Shown: piece by piece, positions 55,895-63,862 of the stretch
How the letters are laid out: each line of letters opens with the position of its first letter
How positions within the stretch are numbered: the first letter of the stretch is position 1
NCBI RefSeq assembly: GCF_041890415.1
Contig: NZ_CP169056.1
Location: 1,922,001 to 1,986,000 of the forward strand
Source: Pseudoxanthomonas koreensis_A
GTDB taxonomy: Bacteria; Pseudomonadota; Gammaproteobacteria; Xanthomonadales; Xanthomonadaceae
Direction of reading: 5' to 3'
Length of the DNA: 64,000 nt
The notes under the pieces: generated by a model
Told to the model about the DNA's origin: nothing
Databases searched by the model: none
The model's input: only the letters and a program-made list of their open reading frames with translations
Translations under genes and position numbers: made by a program

Positions 55895-56487
55895 CCGCCA
55901 CCGACGATCCGCGCCTGCGGCTGGCACGGCCGGGACCCGGCACGCACCGGTGGCTGTTCGTGCTGGCCGTGCCCCTGCCGCTGGCGATCGCCACGGCCAG
56001 CATTGTCATGGCCGTCCTGCGCGGCAGCCATCTGGCCCTGGCCGGTGACAGCCGCGCGCTGACCATTGCCATGGTCCTGGGCGGCACCCTGGTGGCGGGC
56101 ACGCTGCTGTGGTGCGTGTGCCGCTGGGCCCTGGGACGCCTGTCGCTGCGCGTGGACGGCGGCATCCTCGACGTGCGCGCAGCGTTCTACCGCTACCGGA
56201 TCCCGCTGGCCGACCTGGACCTGCAGCGCGCGCGCGTGGTGGACCTGGACGAACGGCCGCAATTGCGCCCCGGCCTGCTGTCCAACAACACCATGACCCT
56301 GCCCGGCTTCCGCGCCGGATGGTTCCGCCTGGACAACCGCCGCTTCACCTTCGTGGCCATCGTCGATGGCCGGCGCAAGCTGTGGCTGCCAAGCACAGGC
56401 CGGCGCGACCTGCTGATCGAACCACGCGACCCGGCCGCCGCACTGGAACGCCTGCGCGAGTTGGCACCACCACCGCGTCGCGCCTAA
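55891..56487 (+). CDS. PH-like two-helix membrane protein
   Basis: 198 aa with two N-terminal transmembrane helices (about 22-45 and 57-80) and a cytoplasmic beta-rich domain (LSLRVDGGILDVRAAFYRYR, then WFRLDNRRFTFVAIVDGRRK) resembling bacterial PH domains. The name is tentative. ATG 55891 overlaps the protease stop (ATGA). Confidence 0.7.
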   Translation: MTATDDPRLRLARPGPGTHRWLFVLAVPLPLAIATASIVMAVLRGSHLALAGDSRALTIAMVLGGTLVAGTLLWCVCRWALGRLSLRVDGGILDVRAAFYRYRIPLADLDLQRARVVDLDERPQLRPGLLSNNTMTLPGFRAGWFRLDNRRFTFVAIVDGRRKLWLPSTGRRDLLIEPRDPAAALERLRELAPPPRRA

Positions 56488-56496
56488 GCTGCACGC

Positions 56497-57315
56497 ATGC
56501 ACCTGCCTCCCGTGCCGCTGAAGACGCGGCTGATCAATACTTCCGAGATCGAACTGTGGCCACCGGTGCTGCTGCACGCCCGCGGCCACACCGACGCGCG
56601 CGCACTGGCCCGCGCACGACGGGTCTTGCGGCGCAAGCGCGACGGACGCTACCTGGCCGCCGTGCTGGACAGCGGCCTGCTGGCCCTGGTGCCGCGCCTG
56701 GCCCGCGAGCCCGGCATGGACGAGGCGCTGGATGCGCTGGAACTGCTGGAATCACCGGCTGCACGGCGTGCACCGCCCCCCGCGCCGGCACCGCTGCCGC
56801 TGGACCGGCTGCACGCGCGCCTGGATGCGCTGGACATCGACGCGCACGCCTATGCGACGCGCACCGGACTATCCGAGATACCCGAGCCGGACTGGCTGGC
56901 CTTCGCCGGGTTCGACCGCTGGCGGCGGCCGCTGTGGCTGTCCCTGCCCGCTGCAAGAGCCTGGATGGCGATGCGGCGCGCAGCCGGTGCCGACGGCGTG
57001 ACGCTGCAGGCGATCTCCGGCTATCGCAGCCACGATTACCAGTCGGGAATCCTCGAGCGCAAGCTCGCCCGGGGCCAGGCACTGCCCGAAATCCTGCGGG
57101 TCAACGCCGCTCCCGGTTACAGCGAGCACCATGGCGGACATGCGCTGGACATCGGCACGCCGGGCGAGCCGCCGGCCGAGGAATCGTTCGAGCACACCGC
57201 CGCCTTTGCCTGGCTGCGCGCCAATGCCGGGGCGTTCGGGTTCGCCATGAGCTATCCGCGCGACAATCCGCACGGCATCGTCTACGAGCCCTGGCACTGG
57301 CGCCTGACGCGCTGA
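56497..57315 (+). CDS. VanY/M15-type D-alanyl-D-alanine carboxypeptidase-like protein
   Basis: 272 aa. The C-terminal half has the zinc motif SEHHGGHALDIG and the EPWHWRL signature of the VanY/LAS group, which cut D-Ala-D-Ala or related cross-links. No N-terminal signal peptide is evident, unusual for a cell-wall enzyme, so localisation is unclear. Nine bases after the previous stop, it ends the SPFH operon. ATG 56497. Confidence 0.82.
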   Translation: MHLPPVPLKTRLINTSEIELWPPVLLHARGHTDARALARARRVLRRKRDGRYLAAVLDSGLLALVPRLAREPGMDEALDALELLESPAARRAPPPAPAPLPLDRLHARLDALDIDAHAYATRTGLSEIPEPDWLAFAGFDRWRRPLWLSLPAARAWMAMRRAAGADGVTLQAISGYRSHDYQSGILERKLARGQALPEILRVNAAPGYSEHHGGHALDIGTPGEPPAEESFEHTAAFAWLRANAGAFGFAMSYPRDNPHGIVYEPWHWRLTR

Positions 57316-57336
57316 GAAGGCGGCTGCGCGCCCGGA

Positions 57337-58011
57337 TCAATCCTGCGAGCGGTTGACCGGGGCCTTCGCTTCCCCGGCGAAGTCGGCGATCTTCCACAGG
57401 TACAAGCTGGCATAGGTGCGGTACGGGCCCCACGTTTCGCCGCGCGCGGCCAGTTGCCTGGGCGTGGGCATCGCCTCGAGCCGGTCGACCCGCTGCGCGC
57501 CCTTGCGGATGCCCAGGTCGTCCACCGGCAGCACATCCGGGCGGCCCAGGCGGAACATCAGCATCATCTCCACCGTCCAGCGGCCGATCCCGCGCACCGG
57601 CACCAGGGCCGCCACGATCTGGTCCTGGTCCATGACCGACATCCGCCGCAGGTCCGGGATCTGCCCGTCGGCCTCGCGCGCGGCCAGGTCGCGCAGGGCC
57701 AGGGCCTTGTTGCCGGACACGCCGCAGGCACGCAGCGCCACGTCGTCGATCCGGCCCAGGGTGTCGTGGTGCAGGCGGGTGCTGCCGATGGCCGCCTCCA
57801 CCCGCCCGACGATGGTGCTTGCGGCCTTGCCGGACAATTGCTGGAACAGGATCGCCCGGGCCAGCGCATCGACCGGATCGAACGGCCTGCGCCAGCGCGG
57901 TTCGGGCGGCAGCGGGCCCAGGCGCCGCATCCAGGTGGCGAGCCTGCGGTCCCGGCGCAGCAGGTAGGCGTGCGCCGCCTCGACGTCGAACCCCCGGGCA
58001 TGGCGCGGCAT
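57337..58011 (-). CDS. DNA-3-methyladenine glycosylase, AlkA-like
   Basis: 224 aa, HhH-GPD fold base-excision enzyme that removes alkylated purines. VPVRGIGRWTVEMMLMFRLG is the helix-hairpin-helix, and the catalytic Asp is in DVLPVDDLGIRKG. ATG 58011. It lies 4 bp after the DUF423 gene, with which it is probably co-transcribed. Confidence 0.92.
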   Translation of the reverse strand: MPRHARGFDVEAAHAYLLRRDRRLATWMRRLGPLPPEPRWRRPFDPVDALARAILFQQLSGKAASTIVGRVEAAIGSTRLHHDTLGRIDDVALRACGVSGNKALALRDLAAREADGQIPDLRRMSVMDQDQIVAALVPVRGIGRWTVEMMLMFRLGRPDVLPVDDLGIRKGAQRVDRLEAMPTPRQLAARGETWGPYRTYASLYLWKIADFAGEAKAPVNRSQD

Positions 58012-58015
58012 GGGA

Positions 58016-58384
58016 TCAGCGCCGCAAGGCGTCGGCTGCCCACAGCAGCCAGCCGAGCATCATCAGGCTGCCGCCGGCCGGAGCCAGGCGGGTGGGCCAG
58101 CCCAGCAACGCACCACCGGCGACACTGCCGCAGAACAGCACGGTGCCCAGCAGCAGCACCGCCAGCGCGATCACGCCCAGACGGCGCACCGCTGCGCGCG
58201 CGAGGGCCGCCAGCGCCACGCCGTGTCCGAATGCATAGAGACTGGCGGTCTGCACGCCGGCACGCGCCGGCCCAGGGTCCAGGCCGTGGGCGGCCCAGGC
58301 CGACAGGCCGATGGACAAGGCAGCCAGTACCGCGCCGGCCGTACCGGCCCAGGATGGTCCGGTCATGTGTTGATCGCGCTGCAT
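58016..58384 (-). CDS. DUF423 membrane protein
   Basis: 122 aa with four hydrophobic helices. LSAWAAHGLDPGPARAGVQT, the FGHGVALAALA segment and WPTRLAPAGGSLMMLGWL fit DUF423 (YgdD-like). Function unknown. The start ATG 58384 has GGAGG upstream; ATG 58366 is possible. Confidence 0.85.
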   Translation of the reverse strand: MQRDQHMTGPSWAGTAGAVLAALSIGLSAWAAHGLDPGPARAGVQTASLYAFGHGVALAALARAAVRRLGVIALAVLLLGTVLFCGSVAGGALLGWPTRLAPAGGSLMMLGWLLWAADALRR

Positions 58385-58459
58385 GCCCCCTCCAGTGCCG
58401 TCGCCCGCGGTGCCCGTCCATCCTAACCCGGGCATGCGCCGGCTCCCTCGGGATGGCCA

Positions 58460-58532
58460 CGACACACCCGCACGTCCACGTCTTCGGCGTGTCTGTGCCT
58501 CCTCACTTGTAGGAGCCGGTCTTGCCGGCGAC
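58460..58532. repeat. Composite repeat unit, copy 1
   Basis: It begins CGACACACCCGCACGTCCAC, continues with GTCTTCGGC, and ends in a REP starting GTAGGAGCCGG at 58509-58532. It matches copy 2 at 58753-58827 with a few substitutions and a small length difference in the middle. Confidence 0.85.
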
Positions 58533-58611
58533 CCGGTACAGGCCGGGTTATTGCTGGACGCCGCACGGCACCGTGTCATGTGACACACGCACGCGCGTCA
58601 CGCACTCCGCG

Positions 58612-58635
58612 GTCGCCGGCAAGGCCGGCTCCTAC
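58612..58635 (-). repeat. REP palindrome, inverted copy
   Basis: GTCGCCGGCAAGG followed by CCGGCTCCTAC; the reverse complement of the copy at 58804. It lies about 80 bp after the REP of composite copy 1 and can form a large hairpin with it. Confidence 0.85.
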
Positions 58636-58752
58636 ACGAGCAAGTGCAGCGCACTCGCCGGTGATGGGCGCGCGCGGTTCGCGGGAGCCGTTGCCTTCGC
58701 AAACGAAGCCGCAGTGCGCACTCGCTACCGCGGCCATCCATGGCCGCTGCCC

Positions 58753-58827
58753 CGACACACCCGCACGTCCACGTCTTCGGCATGTCGATGTCGCCTCCCC
58801 GTTGTAGGAGCCGGCCTTGCCGGCGAC
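58753..58827. repeat. Composite repeat unit, copy 2
   Basis: Second copy of the unit at 58460, again ending with a REP (58804-58827). The two copies are 293 bp apart, start to start, and each is followed by an inverted REP. Confidence 0.85.
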
Positions 58828-58871
58828 CGCGGCGTGGTGTGGTGTGTCGCGATGCCGCAGCCTGCATCGCG

Positions 58872-58895
58872 GTCGCCGGCAAGGCCGGCTCCTAC
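58872..58895 (-). repeat. REP palindrome, inverted copy
   Basis: The exact reverse complement of the REP at 58804-58827, 44 bp downstream; together they form a BIME-like pair. Confidence 0.85.
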
Positions 58896-58959
58896 AAAAA
58901 AAGAAGCCGCGCCATCGACATACCGATGGACGTCGTCCGGCCGGGGGGGATGGGGCAAG

Positions 58960-59006
58960 TGGCACATGGATGTGCCACGGCCCCGAGTGCGCACATGGAT
59001 GTGCGC
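58960..59006. repeat. Twin hairpins with identical core
   Basis: TGGCACATGGATGTGCCA (58960-58977) and GCGCACATGGATGTGCGC (58989-59006) share the core GCACATGGATGTGC, while the flanking base pairs differ in a compensating way. They are 11 bp apart. No function known. Confidence 0.75.
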
Positions 59007-59083
59007 CCGAGGGGTGCACCATCCCCGGTCGGGCGGCGGCCCCGTCCGAAGCCAGCAATCAAATCAGCCCCCGCCACGCAGGA

Positions 59084-59119
59084 CACCAAAACAAAAGGCG
59101 CCGCTTGCGCGGCGCCTTT
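59084..59119 (-). terminator. Intrinsic terminator of the SRPBCC gene
   Basis: Read on the minus strand, an 11-bp stem (AAAGGCGCCGC/GCGGCGCCTTT with a 4-nt loop) is followed by TTTTGTTTT. It lies 29 bp after the stop codon of the gene at 59148. Confidence 0.9.
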
Positions 59120-59147
59120 CGGGTAACCCGTGGAACCGGCAGGCCGG

Positions 59148-60302
59148 TTACTTGATTGCCCAGTACACGTCGTACTCGCCTTCGACGGTGAACGCCTTGT
59201 CCACGCCTCCTTCCCAGACCTCGTAAGGACGGTCGGTGACCTCGTAGCCGTTGGTCAGCGCCCAGGCACGGATCGAACTGCGCACGTTGTCCAGCCCGGC
59301 CATGAAGCCCGTGTAGGAGCCGAAGGCGGCACGATGGGCCGTGGTGCGCTCGTACTTCACCGGGGCGCCGGAGGGGATGGTGACCTTCAGCGGCTCGCCC
59401 TGGGCGGCCACCGGCGCGGCGAACGCGGCGGCCTGCTCGGCAGCGGCCTCGTCATCGCCATCGGCCCTGGCGGCCTGCGCCGGACCCGAACCCTTGCGAC
59501 GCACCGGCTGGGCCACGTCGAAGGCGTACTTCTCGGCGCCGAAGTCGGTGGTGATGATGCGCACCGGGCCAGCCGGCTCCAGGTTGCTGGCTTCGAGCGT
59601 GCGCTTGATCCACTCCTGGTTGTTCTTGATCGACTGCTTGATCGCATCGTTGTTGCGATCGATGTTGCCCGCGTTGACCACCAGCAGGTCCTCGGCCGGC
59701 ACGTCCACCAGCTTCAGGTCGCGCAGGGTGATGCCTTCGCCGCGATAGTCGAAGTTGGGCACCGTGGCCAGCATGTTGGTCAAGCGCGTCAGGCCCAGCT
59801 TGACGTCATCGCCGACGTGGCGGCTGACATACAGGCCGGCATAGCGTCCCAGCAGGTTCCAGCCGTACTCCACGTCATAGGTCTGGGTGATCTTGACGTT
59901 GCGGCCGTTCTTGCCGGCCGGCTCCAGAAGGAACTGGATGGTCTTGTCCTTGCCGCGACGCGCATCCTCGACGTCGATCACGACCTTCTCGTCGAGAACG
60001 CTGTCGGTGATCTCCCAACTGCCATTGCCGACGTACTTGTCGTTGGAGGTGTAGTCCAGGCGCGCGCCAACGCCTTCGGCCGGGCCCGAATGGTTGAGCT
60101 TGATGGCCGGGTCGCGCAGCACCAGCGGGTTCCAGTCCTTGAACCTCCGCAGGTTGTTCACCGTGTCGTACACGATGGTCATCTTGCGGTTGGTCTCCAC
60201 GCTTTCCGAAATATGACGATGCGACGGAAGCGCCGCGCCGACCACCAGGAACAGGACAGCCACGATCCCCAAGGCGATCAGGAACTCGATAATGCGGGTC
60301 AT
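59148..60302 (-). CDS. SRPBCC/START-like membrane-anchored protein
   Basis: 384 aa. One N-terminal transmembrane helix (IIEFLIALGIVAVLFLVVGA) is followed by a SRPBCC-type domain (VYDTVNNLRRFKDWNPLVLR, then GNGSWEITDS) and a C-terminal part resembling GyrI-like effector-binding domains (AFTVEGEYDVYWAI). An Ala-rich low-complexity linker lies near residue 280. Ligand unknown. ATG 60302 has GGAG eight bases upstream. Confidence 0.82.
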   Translation of the reverse strand: MTRIIEFLIALGIVAVLFLVVGAALPSHRHISESVETNRKMTIVYDTVNNLRRFKDWNPLVLRDPAIKLNHSGPAEGVGARLDYTSNDKYVGNGSWEITDSVLDEKVVIDVEDARRGKDKTIQFLLEPAGKNGRNVKITQTYDVEYGWNLLGRYAGLYVSRHVGDDVKLGLTRLTNMLATVPNFDYRGEGITLRDLKLVDVPAEDLLVVNAGNIDRNNDAIKQSIKNNQEWIKRTLEASNLEPAGPVRIITTDFGAEKYAFDVAQPVRRKGSGPAQAARADGDDEAAAEQAAAFAAPVAAQGEPLKVTIPSGAPVKYERTTAHRAAFGSYTGFMAGLDNVRSSIRAWALTNGYEVTDRPYEVWEGGVDKAFTVEGEYDVYWAIK

Positions 60303-60464
60303 TCGAGAGTCTCCGGAGCCGATTCCACGGCACTTTGTCGATGCGAAACGCGAATCCTAGCAGGCTTGGCCGCCCGCGCGCAGCCGGCAAGCATGAGTCA
60401 AGGACAGGAAGGCGTGATTCTTACATCCCAGCCGGCTCCTGTCTCGGGGGACAGCAGGGGCGGC

Positions 60465-61106
60465 TCAGACCAGTTGCAGCTCGAAGGCCTTGAGCACGGC
60501 CCGGGTGCGGTCGCGCACCCCCAGCTTGCTCAGGATGTTGGACACATGGTTCTTGATCGTGCCCTCGGCCACGCCCAGCGAGTTGGCGATCTCCTTGTTG
60601 GAGAAGCCCGAGGCCATCAGCCGCAGGATCTCGGTCTCGCGGTCGGTCAGCGGGTCGGGGCGATCCAGGCTGACGAAGTCGTTGCGCATGTGCTCAAGCC
60701 CCGACAGCAGGCGCTGGGTCACCGCCGGCTGCACCAGCGAGCCGCCGCCGGCCACGGTACGGATGGCGCCCACCAGCTGTTCCAGCGAGACATCCTTGAG
60801 CAGGTAGCCCCTGGCCCCGGCCTTGAGCCCGGCCAGCACCAGCTGGTCGTCATCGAAGGTGGTGAGGATGATGGTTGGCGGCAGCAGGCCGTCGCGCGAG
60901 AGCATCTGCAGCGCCTCCAGGCCGGACATGGCCGGCATGCGCATGTCCATCAGCACCACGTCGGGCTTGACCTGCGGGATCAGTTCCACCGCCTGGCGGC
61001 CGTCGCCGGCTTCGGCCACCACCTCGATGCCATCGTCCAGCGCCAGCAGGGAGCGGATGCCCTGGCGTACCAGGGTCTGGTCGTCGACCAGGCAGACTCG
61101 GATCAT
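60465..61106 (-). CDS. NarL/LuxR-type response regulator
   Basis: 213 aa. The receiver has Asp54 in VVLMDMRMP and the conserved Lys in LLKD; the LuxR-type HTH has LTDRETEILRLMASGFSNKE and GTIKNHVSNILSKLG. The start ATG overlaps the kinase stop. Target genes cannot be inferred. Confidence 0.95.
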   Translation of the reverse strand: MIRVCLVDDQTLVRQGIRSLLALDDGIEVVAEAGDGRQAVELIPQVKPDVVLMDMRMPAMSGLEALQMLSRDGLLPPTIILTTFDDDQLVLAGLKAGARGYLLKDVSLEQLVGAIRTVAGGGSLVQPAVTQRLLSGLEHMRNDFVSLDRPDPLTDRETEILRLMASGFSNKEIANSLGVAEGTIKNHVSNILSKLGVRDRTRAVLKAFELQLV

Positions 61107-62305
61107 GGCAGCGTTCCTTCAATGGCCGGTCGCGCCGGGAGGGACAGGGGAACCGACAGGTTCAGGGCAAACCCGGCACCACTCCGGGTCTGGATATCGA
61201 GGGTACCGCCGCAGTGCTGCAGGCGCTCGCGCATGCCGCGCAGGCCGTTGCCAGGCACCGGATCGTCCGCGCCCTGGCCGTCGTCGCGGGCCTCCAGCCG
61301 GATCGCTCCGCCCTCCCGCCAGACCCGGATCCACAACCGCCGGGCGCCGGCATGGCGCACCGCGTTGGTGATGATCTCCTGGGTGCAGCGCAGGACCACA
61401 TGGGCCCGCTCCGGATCGTCCACGCCCAGCGGGGACTGGACCTGCAGGTCGATCTCCAGCCCCGGCACGCGCTCGGCCAGCGGGCGCAGGGCCGCCGCCA
61501 GGTCGATGCCGCCATGGGCGTCGCGCAACTGGCTCACCGCCTCGCGCACGTCGGTCAGCAGCAGCCGGGCCAGCGCATGGGCCTGGCGCACGTGCTCCTG
61601 CGGCCGGCCCTGGGTCATGTGCCCGGCCACCTCCAGATTCAGGCTCAGCGCGGTCAGGTGGTGCCCGAGCAGGTCGTGCAGCTCGCGCGAAATGCGGGTG
61701 CGCTCGTTGACCCGGGCGCTGTCGGCCAGCAGGGCGCGGGTCGCGCGCAGCTCGGCGTTGAGCCGGCGCTGCTCGTCGCGGGCCTGGGCCTGCTGGCGCG
61801 CCACCAGGCTGGTCACGTAGATGAACATGGAAAAGCCGCCGTACAGCAGCGCCTGCATCAGGGCCTCGAACAGCGGCATCCGGAACACGCTGTAATAGAT
61901 CGGCAGCACCGCCAACTGGCTCACCAGCAACAACAGCACGCCCGAACCGGCCGGGAGCAGCCACGGGATCGCCCCGGCGGCCACCATCAGCAGGATGCTG
62001 CCCAGCCCGGACCCGTTGAAATAGCTCACCGCCAGGGCCAGCACGGTCAGCACCACCAGCAGCAGGCGATCGTGCCAGCGCGGGCGCAGCCGGCCCGGGC
62101 CGCGGGTCAGCCACCAGTAGCAGCCACCGAAGCCCAGGTAGCATGCGAACAGCCATACCGCGCGTGCGCCCTCGGCGGAACTCTCCAGCTCCTCGCTGCC
62201 GTAGGCCGGCACGTACTGCGAATAGACCAGCGGCACGCCCACCATGGCCCAGGTGAACAGGCCGGCGTAGCGCAGCAGGCGGGTATGGCTGATGGAACCG
62301 AACAT
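61103..62305 (-). CDS. DesK/NarX-type sensor histidine kinase
   Basis: 400 aa. Six transmembrane helices within residues 10-170 have little periplasmic loop, suggesting a membrane or redox signal. The HisKA_3 box is ISRELHDLLGHHLTALSLNL with His210; the HATPase has EIITNAVRHAG and GNGLRGMRERL. ATG 62305. It is co-transcribed with its regulator and divergent from the GNAT gene. No membrane-lipid or desaturase gene is nearby. Confidence 0.93.
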   Translation of the reverse strand: MFGSISHTRLLRYAGLFTWAMVGVPLVYSQYVPAYGSEELESSAEGARAVWLFACYLGFGGCYWWLTRGPGRLRPRWHDRLLLVVLTVLALAVSYFNGSGLGSILLMVAAGAIPWLLPAGSGVLLLLVSQLAVLPIYYSVFRMPLFEALMQALLYGGFSMFIYVTSLVARQQAQARDEQRRLNAELRATRALLADSARVNERTRISRELHDLLGHHLTALSLNLEVAGHMTQGRPQEHVRQAHALARLLLTDVREAVSQLRDAHGGIDLAAALRPLAERVPGLEIDLQVQSPLGVDDPERAHVVLRCTQEIITNAVRHAGARRLWIRVWREGGAIRLEARDDGQGADDPVPGNGLRGMRERLQHCGGTLDIQTRSGAGFALNLSVPLSLPARPAIEGTLP

Positions 62306-62433
62306 GGCCGCATCTTACGGTGGCCGCCGCGCGGCCGGCTGCCCCGGAAGTCATGCCCGCCGCGCCGTGGCATGCGATAATCCGCGCGGTCGCGACAGCG
62401 GCCGTCCATCCCCCGGAACCGTCATTCACCCCA

Positions 62434-63030
62434 ATGTCCATCGTCATCCGCGACGTGCGCGAACACGAGCTGGACTCGGTCCTGGCGCTCAACAACAACG
62501 CCGGCTCGGCGATCCTGCCGCTGGACGCAGCCAAGCTGCGCGACTTCTACGACAACGCCGAGTACTTCCGCGTGGCCGAGCGCGACGGCAACCTGGCCGG
62601 CTTCCTGGTCGGTTTCGGCAGCGACAGCGGCCACGACAGCTGCAACTTTGCGTGGTTCAAGCAGCGCTACCCGCATTTCTTCTATATCGACCGCATCGTG
62701 GTGGCCAGCCGCCGCCGCGGTGGCGGCGTGGGCCGGGCCTTCTATGCCGACGTGCAGAGCTACGCCGAGCTGCGCTACCCGCACCTGTGCAGCGAGGTGT
62801 TCCTGGACCACGGCGCCGACCCGGCGCTGCTGTTCCATGGCAGCTTCGGCTTCCACGAGGTCGGCCAGCACGTGATGCCCGACGTGGAGGTGCGCGCCAG
62901 CATGATGATGAAGGAGCTGTGCAGCTATCCGTGGATCCGCCAGACCTATGGCGACAACCTGCCCGACCTGCCCTGGGTCGGCCGCCCGCGCCGCACCGCG
63001 CCGCGCGACGACCGCGCCACGGGGACCTGA
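62434..63030 (+). CDS. GNAT-family N-acetyltransferase
   Basis: 198 aa. FYIDRIVVASRRRGGGVGRA is the acetyl-CoA pyrophosphate-binding loop, and PALLFHGSFGFHEVGQHVM the end of the fold. A GATAAT at 62376-62381 may be its -10. It sits one base before minC, so the two are probably co-transcribed; its link with division is unknown. Confidence 0.9.
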   Translation: MSIVIRDVREHELDSVLALNNNAGSAILPLDAAKLRDFYDNAEYFRVAERDGNLAGFLVGFGSDSGHDSCNFAWFKQRYPHFFYIDRIVVASRRRGGGVGRAFYADVQSYAELRYPHLCSEVFLDHGADPALLFHGSFGFHEVGQHVMPDVEVRASMMMKELCSYPWIRQTYGDNLPDLPWVGRPRRTAPRDDRATGT

Positions 63031-63031
63031 C

Positions 63032-63802
63032 GTGGCCGTAGCCAACGATTACGAGCAGGCGGGCGAACTGAAGATCGGCCAGGTCGGCATCGCCAACCTG
63101 CGGGTGCGTACCCTGGACGTGGAGCAACTGGTCCGCGAGATGCACGAGCGGGTGGAGCGCGCGCCCAAGCTGTTCGGCCGCGCGGCGGTGATCGTGGACT
63201 TCAGCGCCCTGGCGCGCACGCCGGACCAGGCCAGCGCCCGCGCCCTGATCGACGGCCTGCGCAAGGCTGGCGTCCTGCCGGTGGCGCTGGCCTATGGCAC
63301 CAGCGACAACGAGGCCCTGGCCCAGGCGCTCGGCCTGCCGGTGCTGGCCAAGTTCCGCGCCCAGTACGAACGGGCCGAGCCGGCCCCGGCGGCCGCCCCG
63401 CCGCCGCGCGAGCCGGCCCCGGCCGCAGCACCGCGCAAGGCCGCCGCCCCGCCCAAGGCCGAGGCCGCGCGTGCGCCGGGCCGGGTGCAGAAGGCCGCGG
63501 TCCGTTCCGGCCAGCAGCTCTATGCCGAGGACTGCGACCTGACCGTGCTGTCGGCCGTGGGCGCCGGCGCCGAGGTGATTGCCGACGGCTCGATCCATGT
63601 CTACGGCAGCCTGCGCGGCCGGGCCCTGGCCGGTGCCCGCGGCAATGTCCAGGCACGCATCTTCTGCCGTGAATTCCACGCCGAACTGGTGGCCATTGCC
63701 GGCCACTACAAGGTGCTGGACGATATCCCCGACCAGTTGCGCGGCAAGGCCGTGCAGGTCTGGCTGGAAAACGACCAGCTGCGGCTGGCCGCCCTCGAAT
63801 GA
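63032..63802 (+). CDS. minC: Septum-site inhibitor MinC
   Basis: MinC, 256 aa, inhibits FtsZ polymerisation away from mid-cell. The N-domain (ELKIGQVGIANLRVRTLDVE) is linked by an Ala/Pro-rich linker (residues ~110-155) to the beta-helical C-domain (GAEVIADGSIHVYGSLRGRA), which binds MinD. The start is GTG 63032, one base after the GNAT stop. Confidence 0.95.
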   Translation: MAVANDYEQAGELKIGQVGIANLRVRTLDVEQLVREMHERVERAPKLFGRAAVIVDFSALARTPDQASARALIDGLRKAGVLPVALAYGTSDNEALAQALGLPVLAKFRAQYERAEPAPAAAPPPREPAPAAAPRKAAAPPKAEAARAPGRVQKAAVRSGQQLYAEDCDLTVLSAVGAGAEVIADGSIHVYGSLRGRALAGARGNVQARIFCREFHAELVAIAGHYKVLDDIPDQLRGKAVQVWLENDQLRLAALE

Positions 63803-63862
63803 CCCCCGCGCGCCGGCTCCGCCCTGGCGCCCTTCCCGCATACAGCGTCAAGGAGACATCCA

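Larger units (their letters stand above)
58385..59147. other. 763-bp intergenic region filled with repeats
   Basis: No convincing gene is present: all open frames lack a ribosome-binding site and coincide with the repeats. The region holds two ~74-bp direct repeats, four REP palindromes, twin hairpins and the terminator of the SRPBCC gene. It separates the convergent ends and starts of unrelated genes and looks like a mobile-repeat landing site. Confidence 0.85.

Noticed and set aside
58482..59155. Several short open frames in the repeat region
   Set aside because: They lie entirely within REP and direct-repeat DNA, lack ribosome-binding sites and have no recognisable domain.
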